A stretch of 64,000 bases of DNA from Myxococcales bacterium (GTDB lineage: Bacteria; Myxococcota_A; Polyangia; Polyangiales; Ga0077539): assembly GCA_016793325.1 (NCBI GenBank), contig JAEUKI010000017.1, positions 32,522-96,521 on the forward strand, in the 5' to 3' direction. Shown here one piece after another: positions 34,016-43,701 of this stretch. A program made the translations under genes and the position numbers. The stretch's first letter is position 1, and each line of letters starts with the position of its first letter. Under the pieces are notes generated by a model. The model was given only the letters and a program-made list of their open reading frames with translations, did not search any database and was not told where the DNA came from.

Positions 34016-35890
34016 TCACCCGCTCGTGGGCTCGATGGGCTTCACTGCGCGATTCAGCCCAGACGAAGGCGTCGCGCGGCGCTGCGCGAGGCGGTTGTTT
34101 CGCGCGCGTTCGACGACGTCGATCGGCGGAGCGCCGAGCTCGCTGGCGATCGCGCTCAACACACGCGAGGCCTCGGCGGCCGTGGGTCGATCGCTCGGAG
34201 ACTTCGACAAACATCGCATCAACGTCGACGCAAACTCGCGCTCGAGCCCAGGGACCAGCTTCGTGATGGGCGTCGGCTCGGCGAACGCGTGGCGCGCGAT
34301 CCACTCGTTGCTCCGCTCGGCCGCGTACGGCGCGCAGCCCGCGAGCATCTCGTACAAGACGAGCGCCGTCGCGTACACGTCCGACGCGGGTCCCACGGTC
34401 TCCGGCGCGAGCACTTGCTCGGGGCTGAGGTACGCAGGCGTCCCCAAGATCCACTCGTGGTTGGTGCTCGTGGGCTGCACCGCCTCGGTGACGCGCGCGA
34501 GGCCGAAGTCGAGGAGCTTCACGCCCGGAGCATCGCCGACGAGCATCACGTTTTCGGGCTTCACGTCGCGATGCGTGATCCCCGCGCGGTGCGCGACGGC
34601 GAGCGCGTCGAACAGCGTCGCGCCGAGGAGCGCCACGCGTTCGCGCGACCATTTTCCATCGGTTTCGCGCGCGGCGTGGAGCGTTCGGCCCTCGACGTAC
34701 TCGAGCACGATGAAGAGCTGGCCGTCGTTGGAGACCGTGATGTGCTCGGTCTTCACGATGGCGGGGTGTCCGATGGACGCGATCGCCTCCGCTTCGCGGA
34801 TGAGACGAAACATTCCATCGACGTCTTCGCGGCGCTTGGTCGCGAGCACCTTCACGGCGACGCGCGAGCTCGTGGCGAGGTCGATCGCCTCGTACACGAC
34901 CCCCATCGCCCCGCGGCCGATCGGCCGTTGAATCTCGAAGCGATCGACGAGGACCGTTCCTGGTGGGAGACCGCTGTCGACGCGCTCTCCCTTCGCGAGC
35001 TTCTCGAGGGCGGTCGCGAGCTGGCGCGACGTCTCTCGCACGCGCTCGGCGAGCACAGCGTTGAGGCGCTCGACCTCGGCCGCCTGCGCGACGAGCGACG
35101 CCGTCTGCCGTTGGACCTCGGCGTCGAGCTCGGCGCCCATCCGCCCGAGCTCGATGAGCACAGCGACGTCCTTCACGAACCCGTCGAGCACCATGCGCGA
35201 GAGCCACGCGACCGCACACAAAAAGAACGCGCTCGGAATCAAGGTCGCCAAGCCGCCCTTCGCGCCGAAGAGCGCGAACGACACGACGGACATCAACAGC
35301 GCCATCGCCGCCGTCGCAGCGACCTGAACGCGGCGATCCGCGATGATCAACGAAGAGACCGTCACGACGCCGAGGCCGAACCCGAACGGCTCTTTCAGTC
35401 CGTTCACGAAGGCGAGCATCGCCATGCACGCCCCGAGCACCGCGGTGTGAACGGCGACCCACTCGCCAACACGGCGGCGATAGCCCGCGAGCCACGGCGC
35501 GCGCGCGAAGCGATCGAGCGTCGCGAAGGCGGCGAGCAGCGCGATCGGCAGCGACGCTCCGTGCACGACGAGCAGGCCGCGGGCGCGCGAGGGGTCGACG
35601 TCGTCGAGCAGCAGCGAGACGCCTCGCCAGGAGAAAGCCAGCGCGTTTCCCACGGCGAGCACGAGGCCAACGGTGTGCGCTCGCGCGAGGTTGACGCGCT
35701 GCCGCTCGGCCTCGAACGCGCCCTCGGGATCGGCGTCGCCTGCGTGGTCGCCCTCGTCGACGCCACGGTTCGCGTGGATCCCGCGTTGCGCGCGCCCCGC
35801 GTCCGTCGTCGAGATCGCGAAGGCACCTGACGCGGTCGCATCACTCTCGGCGTCATCGGACGCGCTCCGCTCTTTGCGCTCGGGCACCAC
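34016..35890 (-). CDS. Multi-spanning membrane Ser/Thr kinase (sensor first, kinase last)
   Basis: 624 residues. The N-terminal 270 residues hold about six membrane helices, followed by a coiled-coil signalling helix (about 275-330, ELDAEVQRQTASLVAQAAEVERL) and then a complete kinase domain: GRGAMG, VAVKVL, HRDVKPEN, DFGLAR, SPEQ. Most Hanks kinases have the kinase first and a single helix afterwards; this order resembles histidine kinases. The start is uncertain: GTG 35890 is used with AGGA ten bases ahead. The longer frame upstream is antisense to the VWA gene and is not coding. Confidence 0.8.
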   Translation of the reverse strand: MVPERKERSASDDAESDATASGAFAISTTDAGRAQRGIHANRGVDEGDHAGDADPEGAFEAERQRVNLARAHTVGLVLAVGNALAFSWRGVSLLLDDVDPSRARGLLVVHGASLPIALLAAFATLDRFARAPWLAGYRRRVGEWVAVHTAVLGACMAMLAFVNGLKEPFGFGLGVVTVSSLIIADRRVQVAATAAMALLMSVVSFALFGAKGGLATLIPSAFFLCAVAWLSRMVLDGFVKDVAVLIELGRMGAELDAEVQRQTASLVAQAAEVERLNAVLAERVRETSRQLATALEKLAKGERVDSGLPPGTVLVDRFEIQRPIGRGAMGVVYEAIDLATSSRVAVKVLATKRREDVDGMFRLIREAEAIASIGHPAIVKTEHITVSNDGQLFIVLEYVEGRTLHAARETDGKWSRERVALLGATLFDALAVAHRAGITHRDVKPENVMLVGDAPGVKLLDFGLARVTEAVQPTSTNHEWILGTPAYLSPEQVLAPETVGPASDVYATALVLYEMLAGCAPYAAERSNEWIARHAFAEPTPITKLVPGLEREFASTLMRCLSKSPSDRPTAAEASRVLSAIASELGAPPIDVVERARNNRLAQRRATPSSGLNRAVKPIEPTSG

Positions 35891-36006
35891 GGAGAGCCCA
35901 TCCTGACACGACCGAGCGCCCCTCGACGACGTGTTTCTTCGTGGAAACCGAAGGCTCAGCGCGACCGAGTGCTCGCGAGACGCGCGCTGTCCAGCCGGTC
36001 CGCGGG

Positions 36007-37632
36007 TCAGCCGATGCGCAGGCGCTCTTGAATACGTGTGGTGATGATCCGCACGGCGCGCGAGAACTCGGGCGCGCAGATGGAGGTCACGATTCCGTTG
36101 CGGCACGGCTGCCCAGCGCACGCGGGAAACTGGTCGAACCGGCGCGCGATCTCGACGATGCGACGCGAGGGAAACGCCTGGTACTGAAACGCCGCACACG
36201 GCTGCATCGGGTCGTACGTGCTGCCGACGCGGCGGCACGCGGGTACGACGTGCGAGCACATCGGATGACGGTTGGCCTGGCGCATCGAGAAGGGGCCCGC
36301 GGTGGCCTGCGTCCCCTCCATGGAGGTCCCGTGGTTGCGCGAGGGGTAGTCGTTGGGGTCCGCGCCGGGGGTGCCGAGGAGCTGGTCCCACAAAATCAAG
36401 TCGGGCTCTCTCCCGGTGCCCGGACGCGTCGGGACATCCACGGGAACGCCTGCGATTCCTGCGAAGATCACGCGCTCGGGGTGCCCAGGCTTGAGCGAGA
36501 GCAGGTCCCGCGCCCAGCGGTTCGGCGTCGATGCGGGGCGGGTGTTGTAGTAGCGATCGAGGCTCCAGGTGGGGTCCTGCGTCGAGCCCGGCGGGTACAT
36601 GTAGAAGCGCAGGTCGAGCGAGCCCGTCGCGCCGCCCGCCCACGTCGTGTTGCTGCCGTCGTACACGGTGAGCGCGTCGCGGCACGCTTGGCCGCTCTGC
36701 GCGCTGAAGCCGTTGTCCTTGCGGCAATCGCGCACGGAGCCGTCTTCTTCGTCGGTGAGCGCGATGATGGCGAGCAGCGCTCTCTCGCGGAGGAAGCCCG
36801 CGTTGGGAGAGCTCGCGCCGCCCGCGTCGTGCTCGATTAGCGCGCGCCACACGGCTTCGAGCTGCGACTCGAGCCCGCATCCGTTGACGAAGAGCCCCGC
36901 GTTGCACTTGAACCAATTGGTGAACGTCGGCGCGTCGCGCGTGCTCGCGAACATCCCGCTGCGGTCGCAGCTCGGGTCCGCGTCGTTCGAGCAGAACGTG
37001 ATGAACGACGGGAACTGATTGCGGTCGTTGTTGCAAACGGCCGGGCGAAATCCAGCGGGCGCGGGCGTCGCGTTGGGGTTGATCGGCATCCACGGCAGGT
37101 GCTGCGCGAGCGCGTCTCCGTAGCGAATCGGGTTGAGCCTCCCGTCGTCGCCGCGGTCTCGATTGTCGCAGCCGGGGACGGTGGAGCCGGGCGTTCCGAG
37201 GTCGGACGAGACGACGCCGACGTGCAGATCCGTCACGACCGGAAACTGACGAATGTCGTCCGGGTTCATGGGATTGCATGTGTGCGGCGTCCCGCCGCCC
37301 GGCATCGTGCGAGAGATGCACGGCGGGTTGGTGAGCAGCTCGAGCATCGGGCCGAGCTCGCTCATGATGTTCACTTGGTTTTCGCGCATCGACCCCGAGT
37401 TGTCGACGAGCAGCAAGAGATCGACGGTGTCCAGGTTTTCTCGCGGCGGAGTCACGCCCGAGTCGCCGCCGCCGCCGCTGTCGACGGGGCCCCCGCCGTC
37501 GCTGCCGCGCGCGTCGGCGACGCCGCTGTCCCGTCGTCCGCCGTCGGGGGTCGACTGTGAAGTCTCCGCGCAGCGCGCGAGCGACGCCGCGAAGAGACAA
37601 GCCCACCAAAACGAACTCCTCCGTGTGCGCAT
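36007..37632 (-). CDS. VWA-domain surface lipoprotein
   Basis: 541 residues. The lipoprotein-type signal ends in LARC (Cys21), then a Gly/Ser/Asp-rich linker to residue 65. The VWA domain has a perfect metal site D77-N-S-G-S81. The rest is rich in paired Cys and Asn/Pro, with TDEEDGS near the middle. A family of such proteins is common in Polyangia; the ligand is unknown. The short gap to the next upstream gene (60 bases) suggests possible cotranscription with the membrane protein. Confidence 0.75.
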   Translation of the reverse strand: MRTRRSSFWWACLFAASLARCAETSQSTPDGGRRDSGVADARGSDGGGPVDSGGGGDSGVTPPRENLDTVDLLLLVDNSGSMRENQVNIMSELGPMLELLTNPPCISRTMPGGGTPHTCNPMNPDDIRQFPVVTDLHVGVVSSDLGTPGSTVPGCDNRDRGDDGRLNPIRYGDALAQHLPWMPINPNATPAPAGFRPAVCNNDRNQFPSFITFCSNDADPSCDRSGMFASTRDAPTFTNWFKCNAGLFVNGCGLESQLEAVWRALIEHDAGGASSPNAGFLRERALLAIIALTDEEDGSVRDCRKDNGFSAQSGQACRDALTVYDGSNTTWAGGATGSLDLRFYMYPPGSTQDPTWSLDRYYNTRPASTPNRWARDLLSLKPGHPERVIFAGIAGVPVDVPTRPGTGREPDLILWDQLLGTPGADPNDYPSRNHGTSMEGTQATAGPFSMRQANRHPMCSHVVPACRRVGSTYDPMQPCAAFQYQAFPSRRIVEIARRFDQFPACAGQPCRNGIVTSICAPEFSRAVRIITTRIQERLRIG

Positions 37633-37692
37633 GGGGTCGATCGTACACCGCGCCCGCGCGCAACCAACGCCGCTCGCCGCGCGTTCGACGAG

Positions 37693-38367
37693 CTAATTTA
37701 GCGCCGGAACACTGGGAGAAACTTCGGACACGACGAGCTTCGCGTCCGGGTCGTCTGCCACAAATTGCTCTCGGTACGCGCGGACGACGGCGACCATCGC
37801 GAGGCCTTGGAGCAGCACCACCGCGGCGTATCCGAGGACCGCGAGGATCCCGTCGCGCGCGCTCGTCGTACCCGTCCACGCCCACGCGCACAGCGCGAAG
37901 AGAGCGACGTTGTGCGTGAGCGAGTACGCGAAGTTGCGCCGGGCCATGCGCTCGGCGACCGCGCGCTTGCCGCGCAGCAACGCGGCGCCCGTTCGAAACG
38001 TGTAGATCGCAGAGAGGCTCCCGGGCAGCCACGAGACCGAGAGCGCGATCGTCCACGCGTTGCGGTCGAAGTTCTCGAGGCCGATGAGCAGCCCCGCCAT
38101 CGCCGCAGGAGCGGTCGGAACGCACATTTGCCCCAAGAAAAAAGCGCTCATCGCCGCGATGAACACCGGCCACGGCAGGTCGCCGCCCACCACCGACCAG
38201 CGCGACTCGCGCACCACGGTCGAGCGAAACGCGCCCGCCCCCGCGGCCTGCGCGACGGACGTATCTCGATAGCGCTTCGCCCAGGCGTGCGGGTTTCGGT
38301 CGAGCACGACGCTCGTCGCGATGACCGGAACGACGAAGGACAACAACAACGCGATCAGGACGAACAT
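37693..38367 (-). CDS. Integral membrane protein of unknown function
   Basis: 224 residues with about five hydrophobic helices: FVLIALLLSFVVPVIATSVV at the start, FIAAMSAFFLGQMCV, MAGLLIGL..., NVALFALCAWAW and GYAAVVLLQGLAMVAVV. GGGAGAG directly ahead fixes the ATG at 38367. No family recognised. It diverges from the tandem kinase genes. Confidence 0.6.
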   Translation of the reverse strand: MFVLIALLLSFVVPVIATSVVLDRNPHAWAKRYRDTSVAQAAGAGAFRSTVVRESRWSVVGGDLPWPVFIAAMSAFFLGQMCVPTAPAAMAGLLIGLENFDRNAWTIALSVSWLPGSLSAIYTFRTGAALLRGKRAVAERMARRNFAYSLTHNVALFALCAWAWTGTTSARDGILAVLGYAAVVLLQGLAMVAVVRAYREQFVADDPDAKLVVSEVSPSVPALN

Positions 38368-38521
38368 TGCTCTCCCTATCTCAGCGCCGGGGCGGGCGGG
38401 CGAAGGACGCAGGCGAACCAGGCAATTCGCACGGTCCCGAATCGTAGGGCGTCTGCGCACGCGCTCAACGGCACGGCAACGATTGTAGCTCCGATGCCCC
38501 TTTGGGCCGAACGCTGAAGGA

Positions 38522-38527
38522 GTATAG
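38522..38527 (+). promoter_or_regulatory. Possible -10 element of the tandem-kinase operon
   Basis: TATAGT sits in a rare AT-rich stretch 29 bases ahead of the ATG at 38556, with TTGGGC as a weak -35 candidate 15 bases upstream. Only a candidate. Confidence 0.25.
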
Positions 38528-38555
38528 TTACCAACTCGACTTTGCTGCGACGCTC

Positions 38556-40061
38556 ATGAGCGACGACCTCGCCACTACGCCGTCCGAACCCATCGCGCTC
38601 GGCACTCTATTGGGTGGCAAGTTCGTGCTGACGCGCGCGCTCGGCCGCGGCGGGATGGGCGTCGTGTACGAGGGAACGCAGGTGGCCCTGCGCCGACGCG
38701 TCGCGATCAAGACGCTGCACGGCGAGCTCGCGCGGCACAAAGACCTCCGGGCGCGCTTCGTGCGCGAAGGAGAGCTCGCGGCGCGCATTCGCCACCCCAA
38801 CGTCATCGAGGTCATCGACGTCGGCGAGCACGAGGGCACGCCCTTTCTCGTGCTGGAGTTTCTCGAGGGAGAAGACCTCGGCGCGAGGCTGGGTCGTCTC
38901 GGCAGGCTCTCGGTCACCGAGGCGATCGACCTGCTGCTCCCCGTGTGCGCGGCGGTCGCCTCGGCGCACGACCTCGGCGTCGTTCACCGCGATTTGAAGC
39001 CCGAGAACATCTTCTTGCTCCAGCCGCCGCGCGGGCCAGTGATCCCCAAGGTCGTCGACTTCGGAATCTCGAAGCTCGTCGACTCGGCCACCAACGCGCC
39101 CACGATGGCGAAGATCACCGCCGAGGGAGCGATCATCGGGACGCCCCTGTATTTGCCGCCCGAAGTCGCGGTGGGCGCCTCGCAGCTCGACGCGCAGAGC
39201 GATCAGTACACGCTCGGCGTGATCCTGTACGAGTGCGTGACGGGCACGCGGCCGTTCGATGCCAAGACGCTGCCCGAGCTCGTATCGCAGATCTTGAGCG
39301 GTCGCTTTCCCTCGCCGCGATCGGTGGTCGCGACGATCCCGAGCGAGCTCGACGCGATCATCGTTCGCGCGATGAACCTCACGAAGGCCGCGCGGTTTCC
39401 TTCGGTGTGGGCGCTCGGGCGGGCGTTGTTGCCGTTTGCGTCGCCGCGCGTGCAATCCGCGTTGAGCGAGCAATTTCGCGGGCCGAACGCGACCCTGTCC
39501 GAGCGGCCCGGGCCGCAGCCCGACGCTCAGCGCGAGCTCGCGAGCACGCTCGCGAGCCCGACGACGCGCACGCCCACCGCGGCGCTCCCAGCGTCGGACA
39601 TCGCGCGCGCCGAGCCACGACCGAGCAAATCCGTGGCGATCGCGGCGGCGGTCGCCGCGCTCGTCGGCGTCGCAGCGATCGGCCTCTTCGCGCGGAGCCA
39701 ACGAAGCGAGGCGAACGCCGCGGATCGTCGCCGCGCGAACCTCGTCGTCCCGCACAGCCTCGATGACGCGGCGACGACCGTGCTGGCAGCGGTGACCGAC
39801 GTGACCTCGAGCGCGACGAACGTCACGAACGTCACGAACGCCACGAACGATCACGCCGACGCCGCGCCGGCGACGCACGACGAGGACGCTGGCAGTGCGC
39901 TGATCGACGCGCCTCGCGCCGCGATCGGACCGACGATCGTCGGGCCACGCAGACCCGCAGCGCGCGACGGGGGCCGACGGCCCAACGGAGCAACGACGAC
40001 CACGACAACGACAACGCCGCCAAACGGCGACCCCCCGGGCGGAACGCCCTTCATCGAGTGA
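38556..40061 (+). CDS. Hanks-type Ser/Thr kinase, tandem copy 1
   Basis: 501 residues. Kinase domain with GRGGMG, VAIKTL, HRDLKPEN and DFGISK, all catalytic residues intact. The activation segment ends in LPPEV instead of APE. Then come a Thr/Pro linker, one membrane helix (VAIAAAVAALVGVAAIGLFA) and a low-complexity external tail with short ACGAACGTC-type coding repeats and a run of Thr. No folded sensor domain is visible outside. The next gene follows after six bases and encodes a second kinase of similar design, so they are likely coexpressed. Confidence 0.9.
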   Translation: MSDDLATTPSEPIALGTLLGGKFVLTRALGRGGMGVVYEGTQVALRRRVAIKTLHGELARHKDLRARFVREGELAARIRHPNVIEVIDVGEHEGTPFLVLEFLEGEDLGARLGRLGRLSVTEAIDLLLPVCAAVASAHDLGVVHRDLKPENIFLLQPPRGPVIPKVVDFGISKLVDSATNAPTMAKITAEGAIIGTPLYLPPEVAVGASQLDAQSDQYTLGVILYECVTGTRPFDAKTLPELVSQILSGRFPSPRSVVATIPSELDAIIVRAMNLTKAARFPSVWALGRALLPFASPRVQSALSEQFRGPNATLSERPGPQPDAQRELASTLASPTTRTPTAALPASDIARAEPRPSKSVAIAAAVAALVGVAAIGLFARSQRSEANAADRRRANLVVPHSLDDAATTVLAAVTDVTSSATNVTNVTNATNDHADAAPATHDEDAGSALIDAPRAAIGPTIVGPRRPAARDGGRRPNGATTTTTTTTPPNGDPPGGTPFIE

Positions 40062-40067
40062 CCCGTC

Positions 40068-41528
40068 ATGTTCGATGAACGCTCGGCAAAGTCGCGCATC
40101 GGCGAGGCGATCGGCGGAAAATTCAGGCTTGAGAAGCTGATCGGCGTCGGCGCGATGGGCGCTGTGTACCAAGCGCTCCACGAGTGGACGCAGCGGCGCG
40201 TCGCGGTGAAGCTCTTGTTCGACGAGGGTGATCGGGCGTCGTCCAAAGAGGCGATCGAGCGCTTTTTTCGCGAGGCGCGCGCGGCGACCAAGATCGGTCA
40301 TCGCAACATCGTCGAGGTGCTGGACATGGGGCAGCACAGCGACGGGACGTACTACCTCGTGCAAGAGCTCCTCGAAGGAGAGACGCTGCGACAGCGGCTC
40401 GATCGACTGGGACGCTTGTCGCTGACCGAGGCGTTCGAGCTCTTGTTGCCCGTGATGGACGCGCTCTCGGCGGCGCACGCGGCGGGCGTCGTGCACCGCG
40501 ACGTCAAGCCCGAGAACATCTTGTTGCACGCAGAGCGAAAGACGTCTCGGGCGGCGAAGCTCGTTCCGAAGCTGATCGACTTCGGCGTGGCCAAGACGAG
40601 CGCTCAGTCGGTCAAGCTCACCGCCGCGGGCGTCGTGCTCGGAACGCCGAACTACATGGCCCCCGAGCAGGTGGACGGCGCGGTCGACATCGACGCGCGC
40701 GCGGACATCTGGTCCGTCGGCGTGCTCCTCTACGAGTGCCTCTCGGGGCGGCGGCCCTTCGCGGGAGCCTCGGTCCGCGACGTCTTTGCGGCCATCACGA
40801 CCACGCAACCGCCGCCGCTCTCGTCGCTCGTCGCCACGTTGCCCGAGGGCGTCGTGAGCGTCGTTCACTCGGCGCTCAACCGCGATCGAACGCTGCGCTT
40901 CTCGTCGATGAACGCGATGATCACCGCGCTCTCGGCGATCGTCGAGCTCACCTCGTCGCCCCATCTCCAGGACATGTTCGCGTCGTTTGCGATGCCCGCG
41001 ATGCCGCGCAGCACGACCGACGCGAAGCCCGCGCTGGCCGAGGCGAGCGCAGCGCAGCCTGCTCGCCCGGGGGACTCGACCCATCGCGACGCGCGATCCG
41101 AACGGGACGCGACGAGCAGCAACCAGAGCGCTCGTCGTTCGACCGGCTCGCGTCGTCGCCAACCGTCGTCGCCGACGCTCGCGGTGCTCGGCGTGGCGCT
41201 CACGGTCACGACGGTCGCGTTCGGCGCGTTCACCATTCGCGGATCGCGCCCTCCGAGCGACGCTCAGCGCGCCTCGAGCGACGCGGGCGTCGCGATCACC
41301 ACCGAGCCGAGGCCCGTGTCGAACGCGCCAGCGCTCGTCATCGACAGCGGCGCGCCGATCGCGCTCGTCGCGGCGCGCGACGCAGCGACAGCCGCAATCG
41401 CGACGCCACGGAGTACGACGGTGAGACCCACGGCGCAGCGACGCCAGACGCGAGCGACGCAGCCCGAGACGAGCGCGCCCGCAGTGACGACGGTGACGAC
41501 GCCGACGACGCACGCTCGAATCGAGTAG
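40068..41528 (+). CDS. Hanks-type Ser/Thr kinase, tandem copy 2
   Basis: 486 residues. Kinase motifs: GVGAMG (the third Gly of the loop is Ala), VAVKLL, HRDVKPEN, DFGVAK, MAPEQ. A single membrane helix near residue 390 (LAVLGVALTVTTVAFGAF) and a short Thr/Ala-rich tail follow. It converges with the response-regulator gene, whose stop lies six bases away. Similar in plan to the preceding kinase but divergent in sequence, so an old duplication. Confidence 0.9.
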   Translation: MFDERSAKSRIGEAIGGKFRLEKLIGVGAMGAVYQALHEWTQRRVAVKLLFDEGDRASSKEAIERFFREARAATKIGHRNIVEVLDMGQHSDGTYYLVQELLEGETLRQRLDRLGRLSLTEAFELLLPVMDALSAAHAAGVVHRDVKPENILLHAERKTSRAAKLVPKLIDFGVAKTSAQSVKLTAAGVVLGTPNYMAPEQVDGAVDIDARADIWSVGVLLYECLSGRRPFAGASVRDVFAAITTTQPPPLSSLVATLPEGVVSVVHSALNRDRTLRFSSMNAMITALSAIVELTSSPHLQDMFASFAMPAMPRSTTDAKPALAEASAAQPARPGDSTHRDARSERDATSSNQSARRSTGSRRRQPSSPTLAVLGVALTVTTVAFGAFTIRGSRPPSDAQRASSDAGVAITTEPRPVSNAPALVIDSGAPIALVAARDAATAAIATPRSTTVRPTAQRRQTRATQPETSAPAVTTVTTPTTHARIE

Positions 41529-41533
41529 CGCCC

Positions 41534-42148
41534 TCAGCCGACGAGGCCTGCGCGGTGCGCGTACGCGACGATCTCGCCGATCGTTCGCGCGTGGAGCTTC
41601 TCTTTGATCTTCGCGAGGTGATTGCTCACGGTCGACGGCGCGACCGCGAGCTCGACGGCGATGTCCGAGACCGTCTTGCCTTGATAGAGCAGCGTGAACA
41701 CCTGGTGCTCGCGCGCGCTCAGGCGCGTGTGCAGCGGCTTGTCCGGGACGTCGGCGAGCGCGAGGGACTCGGGGAGATAGCGTCCGTGGCGGAGCACGTG
41801 ACGTAGAATCGCCAGCAAATCATCCGGCGGAGCGCTCTTCGACACGAACGCCGCCGCGCCCTCTGCGAGCACCTGCGCGGCGTACTGCTCCTCGGAGTAC
41901 ATCGTGAGCACGACGACGTGGAGCTTCGGGTTGTGCTTGTGCAACGCGCGAAGCACGTCGAGCCCGGACACGCCCGGCAGGGACAAGTCGAGCAGGAGCA
42001 CCGAGACGTGCCCGAGGTCGCGCGCGAGGACCTCGTCGCCCCGCGCGGCTTCGCCGACGACGGTCATGTCGGGCTGCGCGTTGATGAGTTCGCAGAGGCC
42101 CTTTCGGAGCAACGGGTGGTCGTCAGCGAGAAAGATCGCGTGCTTCAT
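41534..42148 (-). CDS. NarL/FixJ-family response regulator
   Basis: 204 residues. The receiver domain has acidic pair Asp9/Asp10, phosphoacceptor Asp54 (LLLDLSLPG) and a conserved Lys in FVSKSAPP. A LuxR-type HTH follows at about 142-190 (LSAREHQVFTLLYQGKTVSDIA...STVSNHL). It would bind DNA when phosphorylated by the histidine kinase encoded 101 bases upstream. The ATG at 42148 begins the receiver directly; the longer frame adds only nonconserved residues. Confidence 0.92.
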   Translation of the reverse strand: MKHAIFLADDHPLLRKGLCELINAQPDMTVVGEAARGDEVLARDLGHVSVLLLDLSLPGVSGLDVLRALHKHNPKLHVVVLTMYSEEQYAAQVLAEGAAAFVSKSAPPDDLLAILRHVLRHGRYLPESLALADVPDKPLHTRLSAREHQVFTLLYQGKTVSDIAVELAVAPSTVSNHLAKIKEKLHARTIGEIVAYAHRAGLVG

Positions 42149-42249
42149 GGGAGCCGCAAGCAGAGCTCGACGGTACACGAAAGTGCGGCCCGACAACGAG
42201 CGCCGTCGACGCCACGGTCGCGGACGCGCCCCGCGGGCCGTCGGCGCGA

Positions 42250-43623
42250 TCAGCGTGGGAGTTTGCAGCGGATTTCGGTGCCGCGGGGCTGGCGCGGAAG
42301 GACGTCGAGCGTGCCCGAGAGGGCTTGGGCGCGCTCGCGCATTCCGATGAGCCCGACGCCGGGCCGGAGCATTCCGCGCAGGGCCTCGCCGTTGTCGCCG
42401 CGGCTGCGGGCGATCCCGACGCCGTCGTCGCGGACCGTGATCAAGAGCGCGCCTCGCTCGGACACGAGGTCGATCTCGACCTCCTTGGCGCGCGCGTGCT
42501 TGAGCACGTTGGTGAGCGACTCTTGAACGATGCGAAACGCGGCGGTTTTACAGTCTTCGCTGAGCGCGTCCATCGGGCCCTCGGCGCGCACCGTGCAGCG
42601 GAGCTCGCCGTTGTCGTTCATCCGGCGCGCGAGCCACTCGACCGCGGCGACGAGGCCGAGGTCATCGAGCATTCGGGGCCGCAGCTCGCTGACGATTTCG
42701 CGCACGAGCGAGCGCGTGCGCTCGACGGCGGCGTCGACGTCATCGAGGTTCGCGGCGATGGCGCGCGGGTCCTTCTCGAATCGCTCTCTCGTAAATCGCA
42801 GCGAGTAGCCGATCGCGGCGATCTCTTGCCCGAGCTCGTCGTGGAGCTCTCTCGCGATGCGCGCGCGCTCTTCTTCGCGCACGCGTTCGACCTGGTGCAC
42901 GAGCGCTCGGAGCTCTTCGGTCCGCTCGCGAACGCGCTCTTCGAGGTCGTGCGCCCAGCGCGAGAGCGCCGCGCGGTGCTCGAAGTTCTCTCGCGCCAAG
43001 AGAAAGAGCGAGTGGCCGTACCACACGCTGACGAGCCCTGCGCCGAGCGCGACGCTCCACCAGAGGGCGGTGCCCGCGTGGCCGATGTGCGACGGGTGCA
43101 GGCCCCAATAGCCGATCGCAGAAAAGAGCGCGATTCCCGCGGTGAACAGCGCTCGCTCAGCGAGCGCGAGCGGCAACGCGACCGTCGCCAAGAGCCCGAA
43201 GTGCAAGAGGTACACGTACGGCGCGCCGGGGTCGCCCGCGCGCGCCATCGAGTCCCCCGCGAGCGTCGAGGCCCCGAGCGTGAGCGCGACGAACGCGCCT
43301 CCGAGCGCCGATGGGCTGTTCGTCACGCGCGTCAGCGCGAGAAAGAGCGCAGAGCCCACGGCCACGCCGACCCTCCAGCGCGCGAACGCGCCGCGGGCGA
43401 CCTCGCCGAGCACGAGCCAGTCGAGGGGCCAGAACACGAGCGCCGCGACGAGCGCCACGGCGCACAGGCTGGTCGCGTGATCTCCGAGCTTGCGACGACG
43501 ACGCGCCTCGAACGCCTCGCTCGCCGAGGGATCGCGCTCGATGTCCTCGCGGCGAACGCGCCAGAGCGAGAGCCCCTCGCGGACGGTGTCTGTGATCGGT
43601 CTTCGAGACGAGTGTTCTGCCAT
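42250..43623 (-). CDS. Membrane histidine kinase, NarX/DesK (HisKA_3) type
   Basis: 457 residues. About six membrane helices (residues 50-210) are followed by a coiled coil, then HisKA_3 with ARELHDELGQEI (phosphoacceptor His261) and an HATPase_c domain with NVLKHARA (N box), DDGVGI (G1) and GLIGMRERAQALSG (G2). There is no periplasmic sensor domain of note, so the stimulus is probably membrane-related. Partner of the adjacent NarL-type regulator, same strand. Confidence 0.92.
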   Translation of the reverse strand: MAEHSSRRPITDTVREGLSLWRVRREDIERDPSASEAFEARRRRKLGDHATSLCAVALVAALVFWPLDWLVLGEVARGAFARWRVGVAVGSALFLALTRVTNSPSALGGAFVALTLGASTLAGDSMARAGDPGAPYVYLLHFGLLATVALPLALAERALFTAGIALFSAIGYWGLHPSHIGHAGTALWWSVALGAGLVSVWYGHSLFLLARENFEHRAALSRWAHDLEERVRERTEELRALVHQVERVREEERARIARELHDELGQEIAAIGYSLRFTRERFEKDPRAIAANLDDVDAAVERTRSLVREIVSELRPRMLDDLGLVAAVEWLARRMNDNGELRCTVRAEGPMDALSEDCKTAAFRIVQESLTNVLKHARAKEVEIDLVSERGALLITVRDDGVGIARSRGDNGEALRGMLRPGVGLIGMRERAQALSGTLDVLPRQPRGTEIRCKLPR

Positions 43624-43701
43624 GAACGCCGCGCGTCTTCGAAGTAGAGCGCGTCCCCGCCAGCGCGGACCATAGAGATACTTTGATACCGCGCGACGCG
43701 C

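Noticed and set aside
34016..38173. A single 1385-residue open frame
   Set aside because: Only the last 624 residues are a protein family; the rest is antisense to the VWA gene and the membrane-protein gene.
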